From: Gloeobacter violaceus PCC 7421
Lineage (GTDB): Bacteria; Cyanobacteriota; Cyanobacteriia; Gloeobacterales; Gloeobacteraceae
Length of the DNA stretch: 64,000 bases
NCBI RefSeq assembly: GCF_000011385.1
Contig: NC_005125.1
Location: forward strand, 186,001 to 250,000
Reading direction: 5' to 3'
Below, one piece after another: positions 1 through 7,372 of the stretch. The first letter of the stretch is position 1. Each line of letters begins with the position of its first letter. Under the pieces are notes generated by a model, which was not told the origin of the DNA, ran no database searches, and worked only from the letters and a program-made list of their open reading frames with translations. The position numbers and the translations under genes are program-made.

Positions 1-130
1 GGCGGTTCACCACTGCAGCCTGGGGTTATTAAAGCCACGATTCAAATTGTGATGCAGCGATCAGTTTGCATCGGGTAGAACTGTTGTACTATGCTTCAGA
101 TTAATTTGTACAACCGACAGCGGAGTAAAG

Positions 131-520
131 ATGGCACCACTTCAAGGCAGAGATTTACTGAAGTTGATCAAAGAAAATCAAGGCAAAAGTGCCAAGCAGC
201 TTGCCGAACTTGCCGGATACACGACCACCACCAAGTCGGGACAAAAGCGGGTCAAAATGCTCGCCTTTCAAAGTGCAATCTTGCAAGCAAACAATATCTC
301 TCTCATCCCGCGCCACGAAGAGGGCGAAGGGGTACGCGGCGGACGCAAAGCAAGTTATCGCATCCAGGTTCAGCAAAACGGCAACTTGCTCATCGGTACT
401 GCCTACACGCGGCAAATGGGATTGGAGCCCGGCACGGAGTTTGAAATTCAGATCGGCCGCAAACACATCAAACTTGTGCAACTCGACAGCCCCGACAGCC
501 CCCAGACCAACGAGGATTGA
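131..520 (+). CDS. cyAbrB-type transcriptional regulator
   Basis: A 129-residue protein of the cyanobacterial AbrB-like (cyAbrB) family. Members are DNA-binding regulators of carbon/nitrogen balance and other global responses. The diagnostic stretch is the basic Gly-Arg segment followed by a Ser-Tyr-Arg and the block GNLLIG(T)AYT...G(L)EPG(T)EFEI near residues 80-110, which forms the C-terminal AbrB-like swapped-hairpin domain typical of this family. The ATG at 131 is preceded by GGAG within GGAGTAAAG. The gene converges on the glycosidase gene that ends at 607, with no clear terminator between them. Family assignment is strong; target genes cannot be read from the sequence. Confidence 0.9.
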   Translation: MAPLQGRDLLKLIKENQGKSAKQLAELAGYTTTTKSGQKRVKMLAFQSAILQANNISLIPRHEEGEGVRGGRKASYRIQVQQNGNLLIGTAYTRQMGLEPGTEFEIQIGRKHIKLVQLDSPDSPQTNED

Positions 521-606
521 TCCGTCTGATTCGAAGTTTCTCCATCGTCAATGTCCAGCTAGTCGGATCATCGTTGGGCAAACTGTTCACAGAGCACTTT
601 TTTGAG

Positions 607-2937
607 TTATGGATCAAATTGCAATTGCCGCGCCGAACCATCGTCGTGAAACGACTGTGTTCCCCGGCCGACCAGTTCGACTTGGACGTCGCGGTCGGGC
701 CTGGGGTGGTCGCCGTGGCGTTCGTCGAAGGTGACGCGGGTGCCCTCGACTCGGACGGTGGTGAGCGTCCACTGGTGCTTCCGGTAGGCAAAGCTGTGTC
801 CGTCGTCCTCGTAGAGTGTGCCGGTACCATGGCCGGGAAAGACGCGCCAGATCAGGCCGGTGGGTGGCCAGTCGCCGGTGTGTTGCCTCACCGGTGCCAT
901 CGGGATGGCGGCCCCCGCCCGTACAAAAAGCGGCAGCCGTTCGAGGGAGGCCGGGGCGAGGATCCAGCCAGGCCCCGTATGGCCTTTGCCGCTCCACCAG
1001 TCGTACCAGGTGCCCCCTGGCAGGTAGACCGCCCGGCAATCGACCCCGGGCCGCAGCACCGGGGCGGCCATCAGTGCAGGACCGAGCATGACCTGATCGT
1101 GCAGATGGTAGGTGCGCTCGTCGTCGGGATAGTGGTAGAGAAGTGGTCTCAGGACGGGCTCCCCTGCCGTTGATGCGCGCCAAAACAGCGAATAGAGATA
1201 GGGCAATAACCGGTAGCGCAGTTCGATGTACTCGCGGCAGATATTTTCGACCCGCTCGCCAAAGACCCAGGGTTCGTGGCGGGCGGTGCCGAGGGCCGAG
1301 TGGGCGCGCATCAGCGGATAGAGGATGCCCACCTGCATCCAGCGGGTAAACAGTTCCGCCGTCGCGTTCTCGGCAAAGCCGCCGATGTCGGCCCCCACGA
1401 AGGCTACCCCCGACAGGCCCATGTTGAGGAGCATCGGCAGCGACATCTCCAGATGCTCCCACTGCGACTGGTTGTCCCCCATCCAGACTGCGGCGTGGCG
1501 CTGCACCCCGGCGAAGCCCGCCCGGGTGAGCACAAAAGAACGCTCGGCAGGCCGCAGGCGCGCCATCGCCTCGCGGCAGGCGCGCACCATCATCTGTCCG
1601 TAGAGGTTGTGGGTCTCGGCGTGGGTGGTGCGCTCGGCGAGATCGCCCTGGGGCGCATCGAGGGGAAAGCTGATTTTGTTGCCGCTGTCGCCGAAGGGGC
1701 GATCGTCGATGGCCGGTTCGTTCATATCGTTCCAGATGCCGGCGACGCCCATTTCGGTGAGCTGTTTGTGCCAACTGCCCCACCACGCGCGCACCTCGGC
1801 GCGCATAAAATCCGGAAAGACGGCCTTGTCGGGCCAGACGTACCCGTGAAAGAGCCGTCCGTCCGCCTGGCGCACGAAATAGTCTTTTTGCAGGCCCTCC
1901 TCGAAGACGGCGTAGCCCGCATCCAGTTCGTACTTCACACCCGGATCGACGATGGCGACGGTTCGAAAGCCCTGATCCGCCAGATCCGCGATCAGACCGG
2001 ACGGATCTGCAAAGCGTTTCGGGCTCCAGGTAAAGACGCGGTAGCCGCGCATATAGTCGATATCCAGGTGAATGACGTCGCAGGGGATCCGGCGGCTGCG
2101 AAATTCATAGGCCAGCTCGCGCACCTCGGCTTCGCTGCCGTAGCTCCAGCGGCACTGGTGATAGCCCAAGGCCCAGATGGGCGGCAATTCCATTTTTCCG
2201 GTCAGTTCGGTGTAGGTGGCCAGCACCTCGGCCGGGGTGGGACCGTAGATGAGGTAATAATCCAGCTCTGGACCCTGGGTCTCCAGACGCAACCGCCCCG
2301 GCTCGTCGCCGCCCAGATCGAAGTGGCTGTGAAAAGTGGTGTTGAAGTAGACGCCATAGGCCAGCCCCGGCCGCAGCGCGATATAAAACGGGATCGCCTG
2401 GTACATCGCGTCGGTGAGCGAGCCGTAGTCGAGGGCGTCGCTTGTCCAGTTGGTTTTGCGCTGGGAGAGTTTATCGAGTAGGCCGGTGCGCTCGCCGAAG
2501 CCGTAGAAGTGCTCTCCGGCTTCGATCGCTTTCCACGCGGCAACCGCACCGGTATGCCAGCCCATCGCAGGCGCACTATCACAGGCAAAGGGGCGCTCCT
2601 GGCGGTCGTAGCAGGCAATGCGGCAAGGCTCACTTTCTACGACCACCCGCAGGTGCTCGGTGGCAATCTCGATACTCCCTGCGCGCTGGTGCATTGAAAA
2701 TTCTGTTTCGGGCCACGCGCTGTCCTCCTTACTTGCCGCCCAGGAGCGCTGCGGAAAAAATGCGCCCGTCGGCGTCAGGCGCACGCGGACCAGATTGGGA
2801 GCCAGCACGCCGACGCGCAACTTCGGTCCACCACAATCGACGGTAATCCCCCGCCCGTCGCGCTCCAGGTCGCACACGTTGGCGAGAACAGACCAGGGAG
2901 CACCGTTGGTGGGTAACTTGCCAAAGTACTGCGGCAT
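607..2937 (-). CDS. Glycoside hydrolase family 31 (alpha-glucosidase-like)
   Basis: A 776-residue GH31 enzyme, expected to hydrolyse or transfer alpha-linked glucosyl (or xylosyl) residues with retention of configuration. An N-terminal beta-sandwich is followed by the TIM barrel. The family signature GIWNDMNEP gives the catalytic nucleophile Asp404, and the MGDNQSQW block gives the likely acid/base Asp488. A C-terminal beta-domain ends near the stop. No signal peptide is visible, so a cytoplasmic role in glycogen or maltodextrin metabolism is an inference. The frame stays open 58 codons upstream of 2937, but that extension is Pro/Arg-rich and unlike the family, and the MPQYFGKLP start matches a usual GH31 N-terminus. 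Substrate is not predictable from sequence alone. Confidence 0.9.
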   Translation of the reverse strand: MPQYFGKLPTNGAPWSVLANVCDLERDGRGITVDCGGPKLRVGVLAPNLVRVRLTPTGAFFPQRSWAASKEDSAWPETEFSMHQRAGSIEIATEHLRVVVESEPCRIACYDRQERPFACDSAPAMGWHTGAVAAWKAIEAGEHFYGFGERTGLLDKLSQRKTNWTSDALDYGSLTDAMYQAIPFYIALRPGLAYGVYFNTTFHSHFDLGGDEPGRLRLETQGPELDYYLIYGPTPAEVLATYTELTGKMELPPIWALGYHQCRWSYGSEAEVRELAYEFRSRRIPCDVIHLDIDYMRGYRVFTWSPKRFADPSGLIADLADQGFRTVAIVDPGVKYELDAGYAVFEEGLQKDYFVRQADGRLFHGYVWPDKAVFPDFMRAEVRAWWGSWHKQLTEMGVAGIWNDMNEPAIDDRPFGDSGNKISFPLDAPQGDLAERTTHAETHNLYGQMMVRACREAMARLRPAERSFVLTRAGFAGVQRHAAVWMGDNQSQWEHLEMSLPMLLNMGLSGVAFVGADIGGFAENATAELFTRWMQVGILYPLMRAHSALGTARHEPWVFGERVENICREYIELRYRLLPYLYSLFWRASTAGEPVLRPLLYHYPDDERTYHLHDQVMLGPALMAAPVLRPGVDCRAVYLPGGTWYDWWSGKGHTGPGWILAPASLERLPLFVRAGAAIPMAPVRQHTGDWPPTGLIWRVFPGHGTGTLYEDDGHSFAYRKHQWTLTTVRVEGTRVTFDERHGDHPRPDRDVQVELVGRGTQSFHDDGSARQLQFDP

Positions 2938-3180
2938 GACACTCGCTTTGGGTGAAGTCACAGCATCTAGTTCTACAACGCGAGGAGTCGCCGGACTTTC
3001 CACCCTGGGAGCGATCTTCTTCTGTGTTGGCCAGACACGCCGGACTTTGAGGAAACGGGGGGTACATGGCCATGGATTGGGCGATAGGTCGGCACACGCA
3101 CCGGCAGGCAAAATGTGTGGCGACGGGAGATAATGTCAAAGCCGAACAGTACAGACTGTGCGGCTTATATGAATACCTAA

Positions 3181-3253
3181 CCGAGCGTAGTCCAACGGCA
3201 GAGACAGAGGACTTAAAATCCTTCCAGTGCGGGTTCGAATCCCGCCGCTCGGA
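3181..3253 (+). tRNA. tRNA with anticodon UAA, short variable loop (Leu-UUA decoding?)
   Basis: A complete 73-nt cloverleaf. Acceptor CCGAGCG (3181-3187) pairs perfectly with CGCTCGG (3246-3252). T8, A14 and GG in the D-loop are present. The anticodon stem GAGGA/TCCTT encloses CTTAAAA (3212-3218), giving anticodon UAA. The T-arm is GCGGG-TTCGAAT-CCCGC. Discriminator A3253; CCA is not encoded. Anticodon UAA reads the leucine codon UUA, but bacterial tRNA-Leu normally has a long class II variable arm, whereas here the variable loop is only five bases (CCAGT). Identity is therefore uncertain: a non-canonical leucine tRNA, a tRNA charged with another amino acid, or a horizontally acquired tRNA. 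No intron. Confidence 0.85.
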
Positions 3254-3422
3254 TCATCGAAACCGGTAAAAATACCTCGAAATACCTCAACGCCCCAATG
3301 GCAGCAACGCCAGAGCAAGATGCAATAGACTACCAAGTTTCTGGCGTTGCACAAATGGGTGATGTTCATGGAGGTAGAGCAACAATTCTCGTCCGCGGGC
3401 AACGTGCTAAGCAGTCGAAGCC

Positions 3423-3480
3423 AAAAAAAAGAGGTGAAGCAAGGAGATGCCCTGGGACAGTTCTCCTTGCTTCACCTCTT
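3423..3480 (-). terminator. Strong intrinsic terminator of the rhodopsin gene
   Basis: A perfect 17-bp inverted repeat (3431-3447 with 3462-3478) with a 14-nt loop. Read on the - strand, the stem is followed by eight T residues (complement of 3423-3430). It lies 33 bases downstream of the rhodopsin stop codon at 3511, as expected for a Rho-independent terminator. Confidence 0.9.
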
Positions 3481-3510
3481 CGAGGTAGCAGTCCAAGCTA
3501 CCGCTTCCTT

Positions 3511-4407
3511 CTAGGAGATAAGACTGCCTCCCGATTTATTTGCAGCAGCACCTATTGCGGCATGTGGTTCACTGCTTTCTTGATCTGCTTTTGTTTTCAC
3601 GAGTGCAATCGCGAAGACTAGAAGACCAAATACAGGCTTCGCCAGCACGTCTGCGATCGTATAGCCAACCTGAACGCCGACAGCCGCGGACGTACCGGAT
3701 ACTCCAAGCATGGGTAGAAGGTATGCGATCGGGTAAACACCCCAGGAGAGCAACAGCAGCCACCGCATGTTGCGGACCAGGGTTTGTACAGCAGCGGGCT
3801 GGCGGACAAGGGACCTGGACAGTTCGACCCACAACACATAGAGGATGTAGGCGAAGGGAATCGTGCTGACCGTACCCCAGATGATGCGAGTCGTAATGTC
3901 GTCAGAAATCTCGCCGGGGTAGCCCGTGGCAATCATCAGAACTGAAGCCACCGTCAGTTTGATCAGCAAGGGTCTTGCCTCCTTTGCAGGCAACGTCAGC
4001 ACTGCCACTGTCTCCACCAGCAACAGAGGCACGGTCAACAGCCAATCCACATAGCGGTAGGCGTCGTTGAATTTTTCGCTAGTCAGGGAATACACGCCAT
4101 TCTCCAGAACGTAGGCAGCATCCCAACTATTGAAGATCCGAAAGTAGTGGTACCCAGCGATACTCACAACAATTGCTGAAACAAGCAAGGCCAACCGGTA
4201 TCGTTGACCGACGAGTGCCTGAGCGCTGAAGAAGAAGAGGGCAGATGCGAACATTGCCGCGATGGCAAACGAGAAAGCGTTGTAAACCAGATTGAACTGA
4301 CCATAGGTCAGCGAATCTGAGACCGATAAGTTTGAAGGATCGACCTGGGCAAAGGTTGATCCGAGAAGGGCAAGTTCAGGTGCAGAAGAAAATACGGTCA
4401 TCAACAT
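3511..4407 (-). CDS. Gloeobacter rhodopsin, light-driven outward proton pump
   Basis: A 298-residue seven-helix microbial rhodopsin that I recognise as Gloeobacter rhodopsin, a proteorhodopsin/xanthorhodopsin-type proton pump of the cell membrane. Known functional residues can be counted: His87 and the Schiff-base counter-ion Asp121 in YVDWLLTVP, the cytoplasmic proton donor Glu132, Asp253, and the retinal-binding Lys257 in ADVLAKPVF. Gly178 (IIWGTVS) is the small residue that leaves room for a carotenoid antenna in xanthorhodopsin-like pumps. The ATG at 4407 follows GAGGGG. The gene is monocistronic between a 315-base leader and a strong terminator; no retinal biosynthesis gene is adjacent. 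An Hlip gene lies just upstream on the same strand. Confidence 0.98.
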   Translation of the reverse strand: MLMTVFSSAPELALLGSTFAQVDPSNLSVSDSLTYGQFNLVYNAFSFAIAAMFASALFFFSAQALVGQRYRLALLVSAIVVSIAGYHYFRIFNSWDAAYVLENGVYSLTSEKFNDAYRYVDWLLTVPLLLVETVAVLTLPAKEARPLLIKLTVASVLMIATGYPGEISDDITTRIIWGTVSTIPFAYILYVLWVELSRSLVRQPAAVQTLVRNMRWLLLLSWGVYPIAYLLPMLGVSGTSAAVGVQVGYTIADVLAKPVFGLLVFAIALVKTKADQESSEPHAAIGAAANKSGGSLIS

Positions 4408-4722
4408 CGTCCCCTCGTGGTAAACATGGACTTGAGCCTGCCTTTAACCAAGGCATAGATCCAAAGAACTATTTCGGGTTGGCACCGTCAAATCTACGGG
4501 TGCGCGATCTCCACAGCAAGACAAGTGCACTGCATCAGCATCTTGAAGAAGGTACGCTCGTGGCGGTTCCTGCAGTCGTGACGAATATCGCAGCCTGCGT
4601 CCGCTTTATTTTGTGGGGGGTATGCGTCTTTGCGCGCATTAGCGCAGAACTCAACTGCTGCACTTCACCTTGTCGATTCGCCGAGGCCAGTGAAGTGTTC
4701 CTGAGATCCTAGCACGGGGAGT
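4408..4722. other. Intergenic leader between hlip and rhodopsin
   Basis: 315 bases with no convincing gene on either strand. Only the GAGGGG ribosome binding site just before the rhodopsin ATG is clear. Because hlip and the rhodopsin point the same way, the rhodopsin promoter is probably here, but I see no convincing -35/-10 pair. Confidence 0.5.
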
Positions 4723-4872
4723 TTAGAACAGGTGCAGCACGTCTTTCAGTAGGACGTAGGTAGCTACCAGCATAGCCAATCGTCCGTTCCAAATTTCAGC
4801 TTGAGGAGATAGACCGAAGACAAAAGCATTACGGTCTTGACCATTGTTCTCAACACTCTTATTGGAGTCCAT
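4723..4872 (-). CDS. High-light-inducible protein (Hlip / small CAB-like), one helix
   Basis: A 49-residue one-helix member of the chlorophyll a/b-binding superfamily, involved in chlorophyll and carotenoid binding, photoprotection and PSII assembly. The diagnostic stretch is FGLSPQAEIWNGRLAML, containing the ExxNxRxAM chlorophyll-binding motif, followed by a short hydrophobic helix ending at KDVLHLF. The N-terminus is a polar MDSNKS...NGQDRNAF, as in other Hlips. The ATG at 4872 is preceded by a weak purine stretch (GAGG about 12 bases upstream). It is co-oriented with the rhodopsin gene 315 bases downstream. In Gloeobacter, which lacks thylakoids, the protein would act in the cytoplasmic membrane. 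The family call is firm despite the small size. Confidence 0.9.
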   Translation of the reverse strand: MDSNKSVENNGQDRNAFVFGLSPQAEIWNGRLAMLVATYVLLKDVLHLF

Positions 4873-5175
4873 GGAACGAAACCTCGAATGTGAAGATTTT
4901 TTAACTTACCGCCAGCATACTCCACCGCAGGGGCAACTGCCATCACTCCTTAGAGATCATCAATTTCCGAGGTGGAGGGATTTCTGGCAGGGAAGACTCA
5001 TGTGACTTCTGTCGCAAAAATTCCTAAAAGCGCTACAAGTAGGCGAAAAAGCTCCACGTAAAACACCGCAGATAGTGTTTTTATTTTTTGCGACATAAAC
5101 GGAACTCTTGCGAATCTATTGCTAAAATGCTGTCTCGGCTTTAACGAGTGACGAAGTTTACATCCAAGCTTCCAG
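4873..5175. other. Intergenic region with an inverted repeat
   Basis: No gene seen. It contains an 11-bp inverted repeat, TGTCGCAAAAA (5010-5020) and TTTTTGCGACA (5085-5095). Inside that is a smaller hairpin, AAAACAC (5060-5066) with GTGTTTT (5075-5081), followed by a T-rich tract. The nested arrangement could be a small MITE-like element or a bidirectional terminator; neither is proven. Confidence 0.4.
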
Positions 5176-5523
5176 ATGCGTTACAGTGTGAAATATAAGC
5201 AAGAGCCCAAAACAATCGAGTTTTTTCCGCTAGAGCCCAAATGGTACAGGGTGCTCCCGGGCCGAAACTTCGCTTCAATCAAGAGCACTTACTTATTGAC
5301 AATTACGTCTGTAAGTGACCTTAGAAAAGCTGAAGGTTTTATGAGACCAATCCTTGAGTCGCTTGGGTTTCAGGAAGAATGCTTCATTGTTTTCAGGATT
5401 ATTGACTTAGCAGCACAGCGTTCAGAGCATAATCTCTACCAAGTCGGTGAAATATGGCTAAGCTATTTCGGTTCATTCCTACTCCTGAAGCCATTCAGGA
5501 TAGATCCAATGTTAGCGCCTTGA
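5176..5523 (+). CDS. Hypothetical protein, doubtful
   Basis: A possible 115-residue protein starting at an ATG with no good ribosome binding site. The composition is protein-like (mixed polar and hydrophobic, no low complexity) but I recognise no family. It overlaps the rhodanese gene by 70 bases in another frame, which argues against the C-terminal part being real. Base composition is more AT-rich than typical core genes here. It could be a truncated or acquired gene, or a chance frame. Confidence 0.3.
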   Translation: MRYSVKYKQEPKTIEFFPLEPKWYRVLPGRNFASIKSTYLLTITSVSDLRKAEGFMRPILESLGFQEECFIVFRIIDLAAQRSEHNLYQVGEIWLSYFGSFLLLKPFRIDPMLAP

Positions 5524-5816
5524 AGAAACGGTTGGATTGGGGCGAACCTGCTCTGACCATTGTTGATGTCAGAGATAAAAATGCATTCAACACCAGGCAC
5601 ATTGCAGGAGCTATTGCAATGCCCATGGGCGAACTGATTGAGCGTGCTAACGACAGCCTCGAACAAGTCCGTGACATCTATGTTTATGGTGAGACGGATG
5701 AACAAACGGCAGAGGCCGCATCCAGGTTGCGTGGTGCAGGGTATGAGCATATCGCTGAACTGGTAGGGGGACTGACAGCCTGGAAAGCAGCTAAATATCC
5801 AATTGAAGGAGTTTAG
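5454..5816 (+). CDS. Rhodanese-like domain protein lacking the active-site Cys
   Basis: A 120-residue single rhodanese domain. It has the CH2A-type block TIVDVRDKNAFNTRHIAGAIAMP and the C-terminal ELVGGLTAWK. The position that normally carries the catalytic cysteine reads IYVYGETDEQTA, with no cysteine anywhere in the loop. I recall a cyanobacterial family with this same YGETDEQTA loop, so loss of the cysteine is probably a family trait rather than local damage. Sulfurtransferase activity is therefore unlikely and a binding or regulatory role is inferred. The ATG at 5454 follows GGTGAA. Soluble, no signal peptide. Confidence 0.85.
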   Translation: MAKLFRFIPTPEAIQDRSNVSALKKRLDWGEPALTIVDVRDKNAFNTRHIAGAIAMPMGELIERANDSLEQVRDIYVYGETDEQTAEAASRLRGAGYEHIAELVGGLTAWKAAKYPIEGV

Positions 5817-6211
5817 AGCAGCTTTCAGGTGTCGGAGGTCAGGGTAAAAACGGCTGCCCAGCCAGGTTTTCAGCCGAACGGCTGCTTCTACAGCAACGGA
5901 AAGGCGCTTTAGAATCCAGGCGGCTCCGTTGCGTGCACCGGGTGTGCTTGAGTGGGGAGCTCACCCAATGACCATTCATGGGCAAACGTACTCCTGCTCA
6001 TCGACCTGCCCTGTTCAAGTGCTCACGGGATGCGCAACGAGCTGTGCCGGCAGAGTGTGCTTTGCGCGGATTTCTGAAGCATTTTTTGATCTTTCCTGAA
6101 CGATCGTGAGCCATTTGCGCTCCAGCCGGCGCTTTCTCAGGCGAAGGGGCAATCAGGACGACACACTCCTGGTTGGCCGCAGAGTACTACATAGAATCCT
6201 GGAGGGCAGAA
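5817..6211. other. Intergenic, no gene seen
   Basis: 395 bases of GC-rich sequence without a supportable gene. It must hold the promoter of the acidic protein that follows; the only clear signal is the GGAGGG ribosome binding site at 6201-6206. Confidence 0.5.
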
Positions 6212-6895
6212 ATGGTATTTGCTGGCGGTGGATTTCTCAGCCAACTCGCCGCTGGAATCGGAACCGTTGTGGGCGGCGATGCGATTCTCAGCGAAATGAA
6301 AGAAGATGACGGAACGCAGGGTGCCTCTGCCCAGGCGGGTGCGCAAACGGACCCCTACGGCGGGGAGAGTATGGGCTACGCCTCGGGTGCCGGCATGGTT
6401 GCCGGCTCGGATATGTATACTGACGCCTATGCTCCTGGAGGGTATAGCGATGTCGGCGCGACGGCGGGCGATCCGTACATGTCCGGGATGACGGACTACG
6501 GTTCTATGGGGTTGGAAGCCGGTTTCGAGCAACCCTACGGCGGGATGATGGGTGGGGATGATTTCGGTTTTGCCCAGGGATACGGCGAGGACGAGAGCTT
6601 CACGGCGATGGGCGGCTTCGACGTGGGTGCCGAGGATGCTGAGATGCAGGGCGGATTCGGTACAGGGGTCCAGGACGATGAGATGGAGGGCGAATTCGGC
6701 GAAAAACAATTAGCGCAGCTTGAAGAAGAGGAAGGCTCTTTGCCCGGGGAGGAACCTGGAGAGGAAGGCGATCTGCTGGGCGACGCCTTCAGCGATGTGG
6801 GCGACGTCGCCTCGGAACTTGGTGATTTTGATCTTTTCGGAGCGGTCGGGGAAATTGGTGAAGGGATTGGCGATTTCTTCGGCAATATCTTTTAG
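6212..6895 (+). CDS. Acidic Gly/Met/Tyr-rich protein of unknown function
   Basis: A 227-residue protein starting at ATG 6212, chosen over the upstream in-frame start at 6173 because a strong GGAGGG lies seven bases before it. The N-terminus has a short hydrophobic Gly-rich segment (GGGFLSQLAAGIGTVVGG). The middle is low complexity in Gly, Met, Tyr and Asp (for example GGMMGGDD, EDESF). The C-terminus is strongly acidic with a Phe/Leu/Gly/Asp pattern resembling an amphipathic tail (DLFGAVGEIGEGIGDFFGNIF). No catalytic motif or known domain. It could be a disordered structural, surface or ligand-binding protein. A strong hairpin follows the stop. Confidence 0.75.
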   Translation: MVFAGGGFLSQLAAGIGTVVGGDAILSEMKEDDGTQGASAQAGAQTDPYGGESMGYASGAGMVAGSDMYTDAYAPGGYSDVGATAGDPYMSGMTDYGSMGLEAGFEQPYGGMMGGDDFGFAQGYGEDESFTAMGGFDVGAEDAEMQGGFGTGVQDDEMEGEFGEKQLAQLEEEEGSLPGEEPGEEGDLLGDAFSDVGDVASELGDFDLFGAVGEIGEGIGDFFGNIF

Positions 6896-6910
6896 CTGCC
6901 CAATGCAAAG

Positions 6911-6950
6911 GCAACGGGGGCGCTCTGCATCATCGGAGCGCCCCCGTTGC
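6911..6950 (+). terminator. Strong hairpin after the acidic protein gene
   Basis: A perfect 15-bp GC-rich inverted repeat (6911-6925 with 6936-6950), loop of 10. It sits 15 bases after the stop codon. No T-run follows on the + strand, so it may stabilise the 3' end or work as a T-less terminator. Confidence 0.6.
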
Positions 6951-6969
6951 GTTAAAGACAGCTTACCGA

Positions 6970-7240
6970 GGGCACTGGGTTCAAAGCCCCGCCCTTCGAG
7001 GGCGGCTTTGTGACAATATGCACACATCGCTGGGGACGCCCTTTGCGGGATATCCTTCGCCGGACTCCTATAAGCACAAACAGACCAAGAGCGTAGCGAC
7101 CTCTTCAACTTGGAATTTCTCCAGTCCGTCTGGGGTGCAGCGGCGGGATACGCCGTCAAGAAGCCTGTGGAGGTCACCGGAGTACCGGGCCAGTGAAGCA
7201 GGAAGGAATCTCCGGCCTTCAAGGCTGGGGAGATACCGTC
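6970..7240 (+). mobile_element. IS200/IS605-family remnant (both ends, internal deletion)
   Basis: A ~270-bp relic. The left part contains a subterminal hairpin, AAGCC..GCCCT-TCG-AGGGCGGCTT (about 6983-7008), like the left ends of cyanobacterial IS605-type elements. The right part carries the last codons of a TnpB-type protein and then a second hairpin, TCTCCGGCCTT-CAA-GGCTGGGGAGA (about 7209-7234), the typical right end. Most of tnpB and all of tnpA are missing. It could be mobilised only in trans. Confidence 0.75.
7074..7196 (+). pseudogene. TnpB C-terminal fragment
   Basis: In the frame ending at TGA 7194-7196 the translation ends with AAAGYAVKKPVEVTGVPGQ. The AVK.PVEVTGVPGQ ending is characteristic of TnpB/OrfB proteins of IS605 elements. 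Only about 40 codons remain, with a stop just upstream (7071), so there is no functional RNA-guided nuclease here. The adjoining right-end hairpin corresponds to the 3' scaffold of the guide (omega) RNA in intact elements. Confidence 0.7.
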
Positions 7241-7372
7241 TTGTCCGTCAAGCTCTTAACGAAATCTTTTGCGCAATCACAGCTACACAGGCAGCACAGA
7301 GGCGGCTGGGTGTCCTTTGACGCACTCAGCCCCCTCCAGTGGGAGCGAACTCTACTTTTGTTCAAGGCAATT

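Noticed and set aside
2938-3111. 58-codon N-terminal extension of the GH31 gene
   Set aside because: Pro/Arg-rich and unlike GH31 N-termini; the ATG at 2937 gives a normal start.
3181-3253. The UAA-anticodon tRNA as an ochre suppressor
   Set aside because: Anticodon 5'-UAA-3' reads codon UUA; a UAA-stop suppressor would need anticodon UUA.
4764-4946. 60-codon frame opposite in register to the Hlip
   Set aside because: It overlaps the Hlip gene in another frame; only the Hlip frame has a conserved motif.
3254-5175. Retinal or carotenoid biosynthesis gene near the rhodopsin
   Set aside because: No carotene oxygenase or other such gene can be found in this region or elsewhere in the window.
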